A DNA stretch of 64,000 bases from Selenomonas sp. oral taxon 920 (GTDB lineage Bacteria > Bacillota > Negativicutes > Selenomonadales > Selenomonadaceae). The stretch is taken from contig NZ_CP017042.1 of NCBI RefSeq assembly GCF_001717585.1, positions 657,501 through 721,500 of the forward strand. Reading direction: 5' to 3'. The translations under genes and the position numbers were made by a program. Every line of letters starts with the position of its first letter. The first letter of the stretch is position 1. The notes below the pieces were generated by a model. It saw only the letters and a program-made list of their open reading frames with translations. It searched no databases and had not been told where the DNA came from. Below are positions 25,801-31,336 of the stretch, one piece after another.

Positions 25801-26226
25801 AAGAAAGATAAAGATGAGTGGTACCGGAAGTTCTTGAAACAATGGGCGGCGAACTCTATCGGCAGCGTTGCAAGCGGATTCCCTGTGATCAACATGGCTG
25901 GTGAGATTGTGCAGGGGATGATTACGGGGAAGCTGCAGCAGGGGCGCAATAGCGGCGTTGTATTCGCAGCTGTTGGACGACTCACCGACCCGATCCAGAT
26001 GGCACATTCTTTGCAAAGCGACAAGTCCAAGATTGACGCAATTGATTTTGGACGTGCGCTGACAAAAGGAGTTGCAGGCACAATGTATGCAGTTCCCGAC
26101 ACGCTGACGGATGGTTTCTGGAATACAGCACGCTTTATGACCGATAACTACCGTCTGAACAATCCGGATGACCTGCGGGAGTTTATCGCAAAGACGATTC
26201 TGGACAAGAAACTAAAACAGAAATAG
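16804..26226 (+). CDS. giant gp16-position ejection protein with polyvalent effector domains
   Basis: 3140 residues in one open frame. Visible parts: a helical N-terminus; Gly/Ala-rich hydrophobic stretches at about 313-375 and 525-545; an acidic segment at about 1065-1375; an ADP-ribosyltransferase-like domain at about 1385-1765 (WHGS at 1387-1390, GEGAQAHGWGLY at 1405-1416, closing FDDKAIQII); a metallopeptidase domain at about 1775-1930 with HEMAH at 1799-1803; long coiled-coil regions at about 1960-2330; and a membrane-associated C-terminus at about 2920-3130 (TPFFSFFNAQMNAVW). These match the ART-PolyVal, MPTase-PolyVal and LPD38-type families of polyvalent proteins. As the last and largest core protein it is presumably injected ahead of the DNA and acts in the host cell. 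The targets are unknown. Confidence 0.85.
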   Translation: MDPQKRETIEQMMRRDVASGNIGVKIKMPGENNSDELNDIVNYAPTSEYTTYETGRRDDAGNPIMSSDVMDLMMTKSYEPQKESDWSVSNIVDAVYTKLRENFYDGSVQPVDFDNPYYTQGMTAPPEPITGKDLIKGVMPDSFQASKLYADYFYGEDEKREQIKKAHDLTGIRAETIANDPDVWEKVMKIVQRAEKLKKVPGMLDANGDLNMRRVYEAMPYLKEIVEKRGTNEAVMMLNNAEGLQTVNDAYSNEFMRFAGSVATGVERGYYNIRKQMTYANAMIGRRKLTEDEQNWITALDKKKDELPEYSYGGVGQTVGAMIGGAAENIPMIASAQGIGAVAGGITLAVTKNPGAAANVGRAAAIVVMGLEIGGSQYEENLNKLDAKGRAMYTPTQAAALSATQGLAEGVIEQLALQKIARTIFGRGEAKSLRDLYAGAGAKDLALAAEGATANEAARTLIKERILGAAKAGAITFNTELQEEFAQQVSDMVIENMAQMALKGDDAEISSVRQILQKSTAAAIEAAPSIMGFGLIGFGGHVGAHTNTMLGARAHMENLIKDRLYRSVNENQHLMNTVEAVGDNLKNVQELQGKAPDLVNEMLDSQNRRYGIETTAVDIVSLNQEEGGAELVQEIAAANNISAEELQACADGTGMLPVKTSTLQQMTANLDDGKRKALFQNITKSSDLFTDKQAQHEAKIVKEVLSAFQSKTEEEVGDSVDRYVESAFAEHEHRALARDILLADVNHPAAEIKRRMNRLDSDLAELTAVQNDGSAEAAEYLAQIQPEIEKINAQKDALEAVAGAIKGLQPGDVVATAELSPEARSVYHELAGQLGGAKSKKARTAARASALLAARYADRMAAIYSEVKGEPYTAADYIRDHLRVDAYADDQKKEAAKKKAEIVKGFIDENFPDANEREMAVAATLQDAVSPAKGWRTLYKDIVSERDELLRPALDALDRGMGNGVDIVPIDDDGRGIRVSNNEPWYRDFYKEHGRAPRKGELIDLAYLLTVGDSSAPQVEGWMPSSQEAVDAMQEARAQLDELNGYIHTLENIKERMMQMDAVANSKFYQMSYWEKMALEKFNHRVVDIQFVEVDEKQALKSAFIGIRYDDNVYQIGDELENSHDWPEGNWTETELDGACAVDVMNFGGDYQDLDELKEHAIEQLNDSNEYLNENVYLISGTSYEYGNDPNEVILRNPEVIGILKLVRWDELSEEEQEQYRQRQEETSDEVSTEQNTGLQFTYDGKDAGDLSGDVLEGLEWLDGWKNVHDTESLREKYNDLLASGERTVESDKKYLAHVNKALAMLEKNPNTTKEDFAKEFHPDSYIMSTINYPSSDGLAADLVYEKEGIQKSIDMSQHRVDVLKKIDPDKLRWKEPETETFEQSAWHGSPYDFREFLLEMIDTGEGAQAHGWGLYTAQDRAVSEEYKEHLKENHKTLYTMLYDGKPIADAPPEVQQALQALEDNAHDVERMGAAAVIARERKWHVREKENWDGIVAEFDRPLALYEENPKVSMRELRASVPKHSNAGMTIDAAKPSEKGGRRTAADVVRALNMYRVMFVGYARKEEVAIHALDSVDPEKVHLDVKRPVGKLYHVEIPDDDVLLDEQKSFDEQTKFVQEKLEEMFSRADTYTLLSRLGKTDTRFDDLSGDYDDLLSMEDTLSRSDEVYEWQKEEAEELRRTYEKNLVDLLDGATLPQVYLRRFKSGREIYQSISDVFSQLRGDKEASLALNEVGIKGITYDGQRDGRCYVIFDDKAIQIIEKFNQEQAHGAKGNITATLGGTQRLISLMQAADQSTFMHEMAHNFLFDLEHIAEVAPESRYAKDLAAIQKWATWTKGAADEYVGTASAAEFRNREEKILAAEKKGDAAEVERLKREWMQERFARGFEEYLRSGEAPAQGLRAVFRRFKAWLTRIYKDVTGAGVRASAEVEAIMARMIATDEEIEAAAVVKRAQRLQKIDPELLTADSAETMIQWETEAKERAKETLLKELIREMQGRDVDAHMKDYEAQLKVEMRENPVWQAEAVAETFGVGQVIASGYYPTVEAYEKALKDAGGGFDAAYNRQMREERERYKAEMPNAETIAQRAEELLASEEYTARQTALEGELLNEYIKAYDNAPQRLKDAMIGVVRALEREEDAPLEKAVTALKYAFRWQEKQAKEIDDLRALLSSAKESGEEDRAKMREKFGEAFNRLKLSAAQNLEAVRSLRDSAAGRVAAMRAYAQQHLEDAPIHEATNTRHWMRQVQSAAKEAERHLTNMLRKNNGIEKEDTGDKDLAAARAAKTRQLAMEAMTHESVKLKRELDRLVKYFARREKNLANDKTAKIDGNHRYFIHHLMYVFDLRRSDGMPLMGDGVRSWPALMEELKNSNDGLDGVEIPDWLSSAATARDKQRKYTQLSMQELRDLRMLIEFLYVTGRNKNTLLISGENIDEVAARMYQNYEEHIGEQDGGKEAHAYMVQLLKPETMLKVIGGKSGAIVDYLYNTLFDAQEKKTEALEKNAKRLEVIIGQYYTQKERRKAWSKKLGINLTDGTELTKENVLSMALNWGNKGNRSRLVAGLSTKTPYTENDVEEIFAKTMTKKDWAFVQEIWDYLNEHGDAVNEVVEKTTGTPMKRVAPDEFTIEASTGEPLTIRGGYYPIRYDPKRSERAADQELATVAESVGGAMAFGSGMGSTKNRANGAPLGRPLDLSLDVMYRHIDQQIHIATMRLACRDVYKLMSHSAVKEPILQSLGKDAYDSLKRWVESVWQEPMNNNLYIETKAEEWRANTVTAIMAFRVSTALLNASNIMPMADRLGTANAILAMLQYLRHPQRIRQFVLNDSAFMRNRAHNMDRDLNTKGKDVFGGKYSVRKFLVKYGTWLMEETDMLCSIPTYYWTYQERYNKELIDGADEIIARERAHREAHEAVRSIFGSADSIDRSAVQRSQSGLVKAFTPFFSFFNAQMNAVWEKYYAGRYDKHKTNFVERYSAFVRSYLFRFVAMAAIETVIRQSLEAISAGSGDKKDKDEWYRKFLKQWAANSIGSVASGFPVINMAGEIVQGMITGKLQQGRNSGVVFAAVGRLTDPIQMAHSLQSDKSKIDAIDFGRALTKGVAGTMYAVPDTLTDGFWNTARFMTDNYRLNNPDDLREFIAKTILDKKLKQK

Positions 26227-26237
26227 GAGGCATCAAC

Positions 26238-27050
26238 ATGACTGTTGAAAATCCGAACGTAAAGAATACGTATGGGGGAAACGGTGTTACAACCGTTTTC
26301 CCTTTTACATTTCTGCTCAATGCAGAGGATGTGAATAATGTCGTAGTCACCCTGACAAATGAACACGGGCAAGAAAATGCAACGACAGATTTTACGCTGT
26401 CTCTGAATGATAAGGTTGTCCGTTATCCAAAGAGTGGAGTGCAGCCTTTGCCGCACGGATGGAAGATTACAATTCAGAGGCAAATCCCATACACGCAGCC
26501 ACTCAATTTGACAAGCCAAGGGCCGTTTTTTGCAGAGGACATAGAGGCGCAGCTTGATCGACAGGAGATGCAGATACAGCAACTCGCGGAGATTGTTGAG
26601 CGCACCGTGCGTGTCGCGATCAGCTCTGACGTTGACCCCGCCGATCTGATTGCAAAAATATTCCAGACGGGTGTCGATGTATCTGCGCAGCTCCTTGCCG
26701 CACAACAAAGCGCATCTGCGGCGGCGGGGGCTGAATCAGCTGCAAAGGGTAGCGAGGCGGCGGCACGGGAGATGGCGGAACGAATGAACACCGTGCTTGC
26801 GTCGGCGGCGGATGAGATCAAACAGAAACTCTCCGCTGAATACGTCCCGCAGACGCAAGGTGCCGAAATGCGCACGGAAATCTCAAACGCAAGCATCGCA
26901 ATCCTCCAGCGCAGCCGCGCCTACACTGTCGGCGACATTGCGTACAGCAAGCACCTGCCATCGTGGGCGCGGCTCGAATGCGTCAAGGCGGGTACAACGG
27001 GTGCAGAGCTGCCGGATAAAATCAAACAAACAATCGAAAATGGGGGGTAA
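26238..27050 (+). CDS. tail fibre, T7 gp17-like N-terminal part (ends at frameshift)
   Basis: 270 residues; ATAGGAGG upstream. VKNTYGGNGVTTVFPFTFLLNAEDV and WKITIQRQIPYTQPLNL belong to the T7 tail-fibre N-terminal domain that docks on the nozzle. A coiled coil (about residues 105-215) and a shaft segment with RSRAYTVGDIAYSKHLPSWARLEC follow. It stops at TAA directly after a run of six G, while the distal sequence continues in the -1 frame without a gap. It is either a programmed frameshift, a phase-variable tract, a mutation or a sequencing error. Confidence 0.82.
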   Translation: MTVENPNVKNTYGGNGVTTVFPFTFLLNAEDVNNVVVTLTNEHGQENATTDFTLSLNDKVVRYPKSGVQPLPHGWKITIQRQIPYTQPLNLTSQGPFFAEDIEAQLDRQEMQIQQLAEIVERTVRVAISSDVDPADLIAKIFQTGVDVSAQLLAAQQSASAAAGAESAAKGSEAAAREMAERMNTVLASAADEIKQKLSAEYVPQTQGAEMRTEISNASIAILQRSRAYTVGDIAYSKHLPSWARLECVKAGTTGAELPDKIKQTIENGG

Positions 27051-27583
27051 TTATCCATGACGGTACGGCCGTCTGGATTGTTGACGATCTGCGCGACGGC
27101 ACGCCCGTCGGAGTGGTGCGCGGGTCTCTATATCTCCCTGCAGGTTACGTCAAGTGCAATGGCGCAACAGTGCAGCGTGCGGACTATCCGCGCCTTGTAG
27201 CACTGGCAGACAAGCATGACCTATGGACGGACGACGTGACCGCCAATGCGGGACTGTTCGGGCGCGGCGATGGCGCGGTGACAATGGTGCTGCCGAACTG
27301 GACAGATCGGATGGTGCAGTTTGCGGGGGATGGCGCAGGGGCGAGCATCGCGGCGGGGCTGCCGAATATTACGGGTGCATTTGTCGCAAGATACCACGAT
27401 CTGAACGAATGGGCCGGGTGTTTCGACCACGAAGGGAGAAATTACGTGCCATATTATGTAACGGAAAAATCGTCACAAATACATAAAACCATATTTGACG
27501 CTTCGCGTTCTAGCCCCGTCTACGGCGCGTCAGAAACAGTACAACCCGCCGCAATCAAACTCATGCCGATCATTAGATATTAA
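27047..27583 (+). CDS. distal part of the tail fibre in the -1 frame (collar-like receptor domain)
   Basis: 178 codons that continue the fibre if the ribosome slips back one base at the G6 run: ENGG then VIIHDGTAVWIVDDLRDG, which aligns residue for residue with the start of the next gene (QDGNAVWIVDDVRDG). No good start codon with a ribosome site exists (GTG 27113 would lose the conserved start). It contains a tail-collar pattern (GYVKCNGATVQRADYPRL, LPNW, GLPNITG) and ends VYGASETVQPAAIKLMPIIRY. Likely the receptor-binding tip. Confidence 0.7.
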   Translation, partial: VIIHDGTAVWIVDDLRDGTPVGVVRGSLYLPAGYVKCNGATVQRADYPRLVALADKHDLWTDDVTANAGLFGRGDGAVTMVLPNWTDRMVQFAGDGAGASIAAGLPNITGAFVARYHDLNEWAGCFDHEGRNYVPYYVTEKSSQIHKTIFDASRSSPVYGASETVQPAAIKLMPIIRY

Positions 27584-27585
27584 GT

Positions 27586-27618
27586 CCTGCGCTCCTTTGC
27601 GCAGGCGAAAGGAGCGTA
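27586..27618 (+). promoter_or_regulatory. two mutually exclusive hairpins over the next gene's ribosome site
   Basis: Hairpin A pairs CCTGCGC (27586-27592) with GCGCAGG (27599-27605). Hairpin B pairs CGCTCCTTT (27590-27598) with AAAGGAGCG (27608-27616), burying the AAAGGAG ribosome site of the gene at 27623. The two share 27590-27598 and cannot coexist. No T-run follows either. Confidence 0.6.
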
Positions 27619-27622
27619 ATAC

Positions 27623-28222
27623 ATGACGACAAAAGCGGGACAACTCATACAAGACGGCAATGCCGTCTGGATTGTGGACGACGTGCGCGACGGCGCGCGT
27701 GTGGGCGACATCATCCTGCGCCCGACACTGCGCGATGGATATATCAAGGCAAATGGTGCGACTGTCAAAGCATCGGAGTACCCCCGCCTCCTTGCGTGGG
27801 TGCAGGAGGCGGGCATGATCGTCACAGCGGAGCAGTACGCGCAGGATTGCTCTAAGTACGTATATGACAGCGCACAGGACAAGCTGACCCTGCCCAATAT
27901 GACAGGGCGCGTCTTGCAGGGCGGGGAGAACGTCAAGAGCGTGGAGGCGGGACTACCGAATATCACGGGCGAGTGGTCCGTGAAGAAAGAGCATAAAACA
28001 GTTGCAGGTGTGCAGTTACTCGCTGAGCTTGAGATTGACGAGCGCGGTGCATTATACGTAGCTGAAAAGGGAGAGAGGAACGGAATACCTGACTATCCTA
28101 CGATACATCAAAATGCACCGATTGCTATTGGGTTTGACGCCTCGAAATCCAACCCAATTTACGGCGCGGCTGATACCGTCCAACCGCCTGCGCTCACGAT
28201 GATCGCACAGATCAAATATTGA
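27623..28222 (+). CDS. second receptor-type fibre protein (paralogue of the distal fibre part)
   Basis: 199 residues from ATG 27623 behind AAAGGAGCG. It repeats the organisation of 27047-27583: DGNAVWIVDDVRDG, GYIKANGATVKASEYPRLLAW, LPNMTGRVLQGG, GLPNITGEW, and a closing ASKSNPIYGAADTVQPPALTMIAQIKY. The middle regions diverge strongly while the ends are conserved, as expected for receptor-binding domains under selection. It lacks the nozzle-docking domain, so it must attach through the first fibre or act as an alternative tip. Phage tail-collar type; exact fold not shown. Confidence 0.7.
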   Translation: MTTKAGQLIQDGNAVWIVDDVRDGARVGDIILRPTLRDGYIKANGATVKASEYPRLLAWVQEAGMIVTAEQYAQDCSKYVYDSAQDKLTLPNMTGRVLQGGENVKSVEAGLPNITGEWSVKKEHKTVAGVQLLAELEIDERGALYVAEKGERNGIPDYPTIHQNAPIAIGFDASKSNPIYGAADTVQPPALTMIAQIKY

Positions 28223-28233
28223 GGAGGTACGAC

Positions 28234-28584
28234 ATGACAAAAACAGTCTACGCCTACGCTGCCGATGGCAAGTACATCGGTGAGCGCACGCTTGACGACA
28301 CCGACAGATCGCCGATCTCTGGGGCGTGGCAGATACCCGCTTACATGACGGAGGCCAAGCCGCCTGCTGCAAAGGAGGGCTATGACCTCTACTGGCGCGG
28401 CAGCAAGTGGGAGCAGGTCGAGCGACCAAAACCAGAGCCGGCACCGACACCGCCCGAGGACACAGAGCCACAGGAAATGGACGTGCAGCCCATTCCCGAA
28501 ACGGAGCTTGCCGTCATGGAGGGGATGGTCAATATACAGACGCGCCTCGCCGCGCTCGAAGCAAAGCTGAAAGGAGGTGAGTAA
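28234..28584 (+). CDS. tail fibre assembly-like protein
   Basis: 116 residues from ATG 28234, with GAGGAGG six bases upstream; the frame is also open from 28219 but has no ribosome site there. YAYAADGKYIGERTLDDTDRSPISGAWQIPAYMTEAKPP, then YDLYWRGSKWE (W..G.W pattern), a Pro-rich linker and a C-terminal helix (LAVMEGMVNIQTRLAALEAKL). This resembles small proteins next to fibre genes that act as assembly chaperones or fibre caps. Assignment is by position and form. Confidence 0.6.
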   Translation: MTKTVYAYAADGKYIGERTLDDTDRSPISGAWQIPAYMTEAKPPAAKEGYDLYWRGSKWEQVERPKPEPAPTPPEDTEPQEMDVQPIPETELAVMEGMVNIQTRLAALEAKLKGGE

Positions 28585-28585
28585 C

Positions 28586-28750
28586 ATGGCAGCAGTCATC
28601 TACAGCTGGATGGTCGTCGCATACGGCATACTCGTGAAGGGCGGGAAGTATGCACTCGCGCCTGAGGACAATACGAAGAACCTGCCCGTTGTACCTGAGC
28701 CTTACCGCGAAAAGGTCGCGGAATGGGTTGTCACACACACCGCAGGATAA
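28586..28750 (+). CDS. CD1375-like small phage protein
   Basis: 54 residues, ATG 28586 one base after the previous stop and six bases after AAAGGAGGTGAG. YSWMVVAYGILVKGGKYAL followed by LPVVPEPYREKVAEWV has the layout of the short CD1375/XkdX-like peptides found between fibre and holin genes of Firmicutes phages (xLIxxGxxxLxxVPxxxRxxV). The role is unknown. It lies directly before a terminator. Confidence 0.6.
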   Translation: MAAVIYSWMVVAYGILVKGGKYALAPEDNTKNLPVVPEPYREKVAEWVVTHTAG

Positions 28751-28766
28751 GACAGCGTGCACAGCA

Positions 28767-28792
28767 GCCGTCATAACGTATGGCGGCTTTTT
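28767..28792 (+). terminator. Rho-independent terminator after the fibre module
   Basis: GCCGTCATA pairs with TATGGCGGC (one wobble) around an ACG loop, followed by five T. It separates fibre genes from lysis genes. Confidence 0.8.
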
Positions 28793-28816
28793 GTATGTGT
28801 AGAAAGGAGATAACAT

Positions 28817-29332
28817 ATGGATTTTATGCCGGTTATTCAGCGTCTTACGGAGGGATGGGGCACAAAGGTGGGACTGTCCATCGCCATCACCATCGCCTAC
28901 GAAGATCATGCACAGATTTTCGTGGCATTTGTTGCACTGGTCTGTCTTGACCTCGCGACAAAGTGGTTATCGCTCTCGCGGCAACATCTCGTTGATACGG
29001 GTGCAGATCAGCCGTCCTTGTGGCAAGCCTTTCGGAACGTGAGAAAAGCCCGTCGTGCGGGCTATATCAAGAGTGACATCATGCGCAAGCGTTTTGTGCC
29101 GAAGATCCTCACCTACATCGGCGTCGTCTCTGCGGCGTTGATGCTTGACTTTATTCTGGTGAAGGCACACGCGCCCGCGTTTGCCGCGACACTTGTCATT
29201 GGGTATCTCTCGCTCACCGAGTTCATATCCATCCTCGAAAATATGCAGAGTTCGGGGATTGACGAGGCGGGGGCACTTGTCGAAATGGCACGCCGCAAAG
29301 GCGGCATTGGAAAAGGAGGGAATGACAAATGA
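28817..29332 (+). CDS. phage holin
   Basis: 171 residues, AAAGGAG upstream. Hydrophobic helices at about 17-30 (VGLSIAITIAYE), 33-50 (AQIFVAFVALVCLDLATKW) and two more after the central basic loop (ILTYIGVVSAALMLDFIL, FAATLVIGYLSLTEFISIL). A DLATKW turn after the second helix and a charged C-terminus (MARRKGGIGKGGNDK) fit the phage holin family 4/toxin-secretion group. It would open the inner membrane at lysis. The last codons overlap the amidase start (ATGA). Confidence 0.85.
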   Translation: MDFMPVIQRLTEGWGTKVGLSIAITIAYEDHAQIFVAFVALVCLDLATKWLSLSRQHLVDTGADQPSLWQAFRNVRKARRAGYIKSDIMRKRFVPKILTYIGVVSAALMLDFILVKAHAPAFAATLVIGYLSLTEFISILENMQSSGIDEAGALVEMARRKGGIGKGGNDK

Positions 29333-29880
29333 AAGTATTTTTGAATCCCGGGCATGACCTTGTGCATGACAGCGGTGCAGTGAGCCCCATCACAGGCCTG
29401 CGTGAGTGTGACGTGGCGGCGGCGGTCGGAGAACTCGTAAAAGGCTACCTCGAAGCCGTCGGCTATGAGGTGCGCATGTGGCAGAGCGATAACCTCAACT
29501 GGGACAGCGACTATGCAGATCGGCAGGACTGCTCCGTGTGTGACTGCGCCAATCAGTGGACAGCGGATATCTTTGTGTCCATCCACTGCAACAGCGCGGG
29601 GAATACAAGCGCACAGGGCACGGAGACGCTCGTGCACAACCTCGGCGGCCGCGCCGAACGTCTCGCCGACTGCATCCAGCGGCAGATCGTTGATAGTCTC
29701 GGCACAGTGGATCGCGGTCTGAAAGAGCGTCCCGGGCTTACCGTACTGCGTGCGACGGACATGCCCGCCGTCCTCGTGGAGCTTGCCTTTATCAGCAACG
29801 AGGAGGATGAAGCGTTGCTGAGAGACAGACAGGATGATTTCGCACGCGCCATTGCACGCGGGGTGACCGATTACGCATAA
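29329..29880 (+). CDS. endolysin: N-acetylmuramoyl-L-alanine amidase (Amidase_3)
   Basis: 183 residues, a single catalytic domain. Zinc ligands H9 (NPGHD), E26 (LRECDV) and H86 (SIHCNS) and catalytic E151 (VELAFISN) are all present. It cleaves the amide bond between muramic acid and the stem peptide. No signal peptide or wall-binding domain, so it depends on the holin encoded immediately upstream, with which it overlaps by four bases. The domain type is the same as that of sporulation and cell-separation amidases. Confidence 0.93.
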   Translation: MKVFLNPGHDLVHDSGAVSPITGLRECDVAAAVGELVKGYLEAVGYEVRMWQSDNLNWDSDYADRQDCSVCDCANQWTADIFVSIHCNSAGNTSAQGTETLVHNLGGRAERLADCIQRQIVDSLGTVDRGLKERPGLTVLRATDMPAVLVELAFISNEEDEALLRDRQDDFARAIARGVTDYA

Positions 29881-29901
29881 CACGGAGGGGAGGTGTAAAC
29901 C

Positions 29902-30519
29902 ATGCTTGACCGGGTCAAACAGAAGGTGAGGGAGCACAAAACAGCCCTGCTGGTGATCCTGTGTCTCCTGCTTGTCGGCATTGCGTACGCCATTGGTCGG
30001 AACTCTGCAGATCAGACGGCGGCGGAAAAGCCCGCCGTCATGACGCAGGAGCAGACGCAGGATACCGCAGCACTGCGGGCGCAGCTCGACATCTCACGCG
30101 CCAACGCACAGGCACTCCAAAAGCGCCTCGCAGAGGCACAGGCGGGACAGCGTGCACCTACGGTGACGTACCATGTCAGCGCACCTACCGTCGAGCGTGC
30201 TGCGCAGGTGGTAGAGCGGCAGATCAGGACGGACGACCCGACGCTGCCAAAGGCGGCGAGGGAGAAATCCGATCGTACGGTCGTTACGCCGATCACAAAG
30301 GATAAGGACGGCAAAGACCTCCCCGCGGAGGAGCAGAAAGTCGACGTATACAAGATCAACCTCCGAAAAGATCATCGAATCAAGGCGGGGGCATCCGTCA
30401 TTGACGGCAAGGCACTCATGTCGATCGGTTACGAGCAGGGACGCTTTGAGGCTCTTGCTCACTTCGACGGCTCCCGCTACAAGGGCGCGACGGTAACATA
30501 CAATATCATAGAGTGGTAA
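29902..30519 (+). CDS. membrane-anchored spanin-like lysis protein
   Basis: 205 residues; GGAGGGGAGG upstream. A basic start and one membrane helix (ALLVILCLLLVGIAYAIG, about residues 15-32) precede a periplasmic coiled coil (TAALRAQLDISRANAQALQKRLAEAQ) and a mixed C-terminal domain. Its position straight after holin and endolysin, and the single N-terminal anchor, suggest an inner-membrane spanin needed to break the outer membrane of a diderm host. No separate lipoprotein partner was found. Family membership is inferred. Confidence 0.55.
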   Translation: MLDRVKQKVREHKTALLVILCLLLVGIAYAIGRNSADQTAAEKPAVMTQEQTQDTAALRAQLDISRANAQALQKRLAEAQAGQRAPTVTYHVSAPTVERAAQVVERQIRTDDPTLPKAAREKSDRTVVTPITKDKDGKDLPAEEQKVDVYKINLRKDHRIKAGASVIDGKALMSIGYEQGRFEALAHFDGSRYKGATVTYNIIEW

Positions 30520-30525
30520 TTCATC

Positions 30526-30558
30526 GCCCCGGGGCTACGGCTCTGGGGCTTATTTTTT
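30526..30558 (+). terminator. Rho-independent terminator after lysis genes
   Basis: GCCCC...GGGGC stem around a CGGGGCTACGGCTCT loop, followed by TTATTTTTTTA. It closes the late transcription unit. Confidence 0.75.
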
Positions 30559-30593
30559 TATGCCTCCAAAATATAACCATAAAAATGAAAAAA

Positions 30594-30637
30594 TATGTAT
30601 ATATACTATTGACAAGTATGTATATACCTGCTATAAT
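30594..30637 (+). promoter_or_regulatory. strong sigma-A promoter with two flanking palindromic sites
   Basis: TTGACA (30609-30614), 17-base spacer, TATAAT (30632-30637): both boxes are perfect. TATGTATATATAC (30594-30606) and TATGTATATAC (30617-30627) are direct repeats 23 bases apart, each containing a palindrome (GTATATATAC and GTATATAC), one before the -35 box and one in the spacer. They are likely repressor operators. This drives the genes from 30692. Confidence 0.85.
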
Positions 30638-30691
30638 ATAATCAAGATAAAGGTCAAGGGCGAAAGCCAAAAGAAAGAGGAGGAAATCAAA

Positions 30692-31030
30692 ATGAAATTC
30701 GAGCATGACTGCGCACATGAGAACGGAAAGCGCTTCGTCCTTATGCAGGAGGCCTACATCGATGGACCCGCAGACTCTCGCGGGTATTACGTCGCCGACG
30801 CGTTCTGCCCCGATGATGAGGCAGATGAGGACGGGTTTATCCCCGTATACGAAGTATTCTGGGATATCCTCGACGACTACGACCCTGAGTGGTGTGAAGA
30901 GGACGGGGCTTGCGATTGGGGAATAGTCGCAGACTACCGAGTATGTAACTCCTTGCACGAGGAGTGCAAGGAGGACTACAAGGATTACATTGGCGGGGCA
31001 CCACGGTTTCCGCAGTGCTTGCATTCTTGA
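30692..31030 (+). CDS. acidic protein of unknown function, first gene of the right-end cassette
   Basis: 112 residues from ATG 30692 behind GAGGAGG. Very acidic (EDGFIPVYEVFWDILDDYDPEWCEED) with six or more cysteines scattered (DCAHE, FCPDD, WCEEDGACDW, VCNSLHEEC, FPQCLH). No membrane segment. The charge could suit a DNA-mimic or an inhibitor protein, but nothing specific is recognised. It has its own strong promoter outside the late operon, so it may be expressed in the lysogen. Confidence 0.65.
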   Translation: MKFEHDCAHENGKRFVLMQEAYIDGPADSRGYYVADAFCPDDEADEDGFIPVYEVFWDILDDYDPEWCEEDGACDWGIVADYRVCNSLHEECKEDYKDYIGGAPRFPQCLHS

Positions 31031-31046
31031 AGTGGCGTAAAGAAGA

Positions 31047-31068
31047 GGGAGGGGCACAAGCCCCTCCC
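31047..31068 (+). other. perfect 9-bp hairpin between cassette genes
   Basis: GGGAGGGGC and GCCCCTCCC around ACAA. No T-run follows, so it is more likely an mRNA stability or processing element than a terminator. Confidence 0.55.
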
Positions 31069-31092
31069 GTTACCTAAAGGAGGATATCAAAC

Positions 31093-31323
31093 ATGGTTGA
31101 CTGGAATAAAGTTCCGAGCGAGGCTGTTGATGTGGTTTTCGCGCAGGAGAATCGCCGTCTCCTTGCTGAGCTGGAACGGGAAGAGCCGCAGAACTGCCGT
31201 GATACCATCGCGTGGGCGGACAGTTTCGCAGGGAAGTATGAATCACCTGAGCAGGAGCGATATGTAACGCTGATGCGCAAGAGCGCAGAACTCCGACTCA
31301 AAGAAAGAGGATTGCAAGCATAA
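31093..31323 (+). CDS. small helical protein of the right-end cassette, unknown
   Basis: 76 residues, AAAGGAGG upstream of ATG. It is charged and helical (AVDVVFAQENRRLLAELEREEPQNC, then YVTLMRKSAELRLKERGLQA) with no membrane part and no enzymatic motif. It is followed at 13 bases by the next gene, so these two and the HTH gene form one unit. The size and arrangement would suit half of a toxin-antitoxin or regulator pair, but I have no direct evidence of that. Confidence 0.6.
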   Translation: MVDWNKVPSEAVDVVFAQENRRLLAELEREEPQNCRDTIAWADSFAGKYESPEQERYVTLMRKSAELRLKERGLQA

Positions 31324-31336
31324 GGAGGAGATCAAA

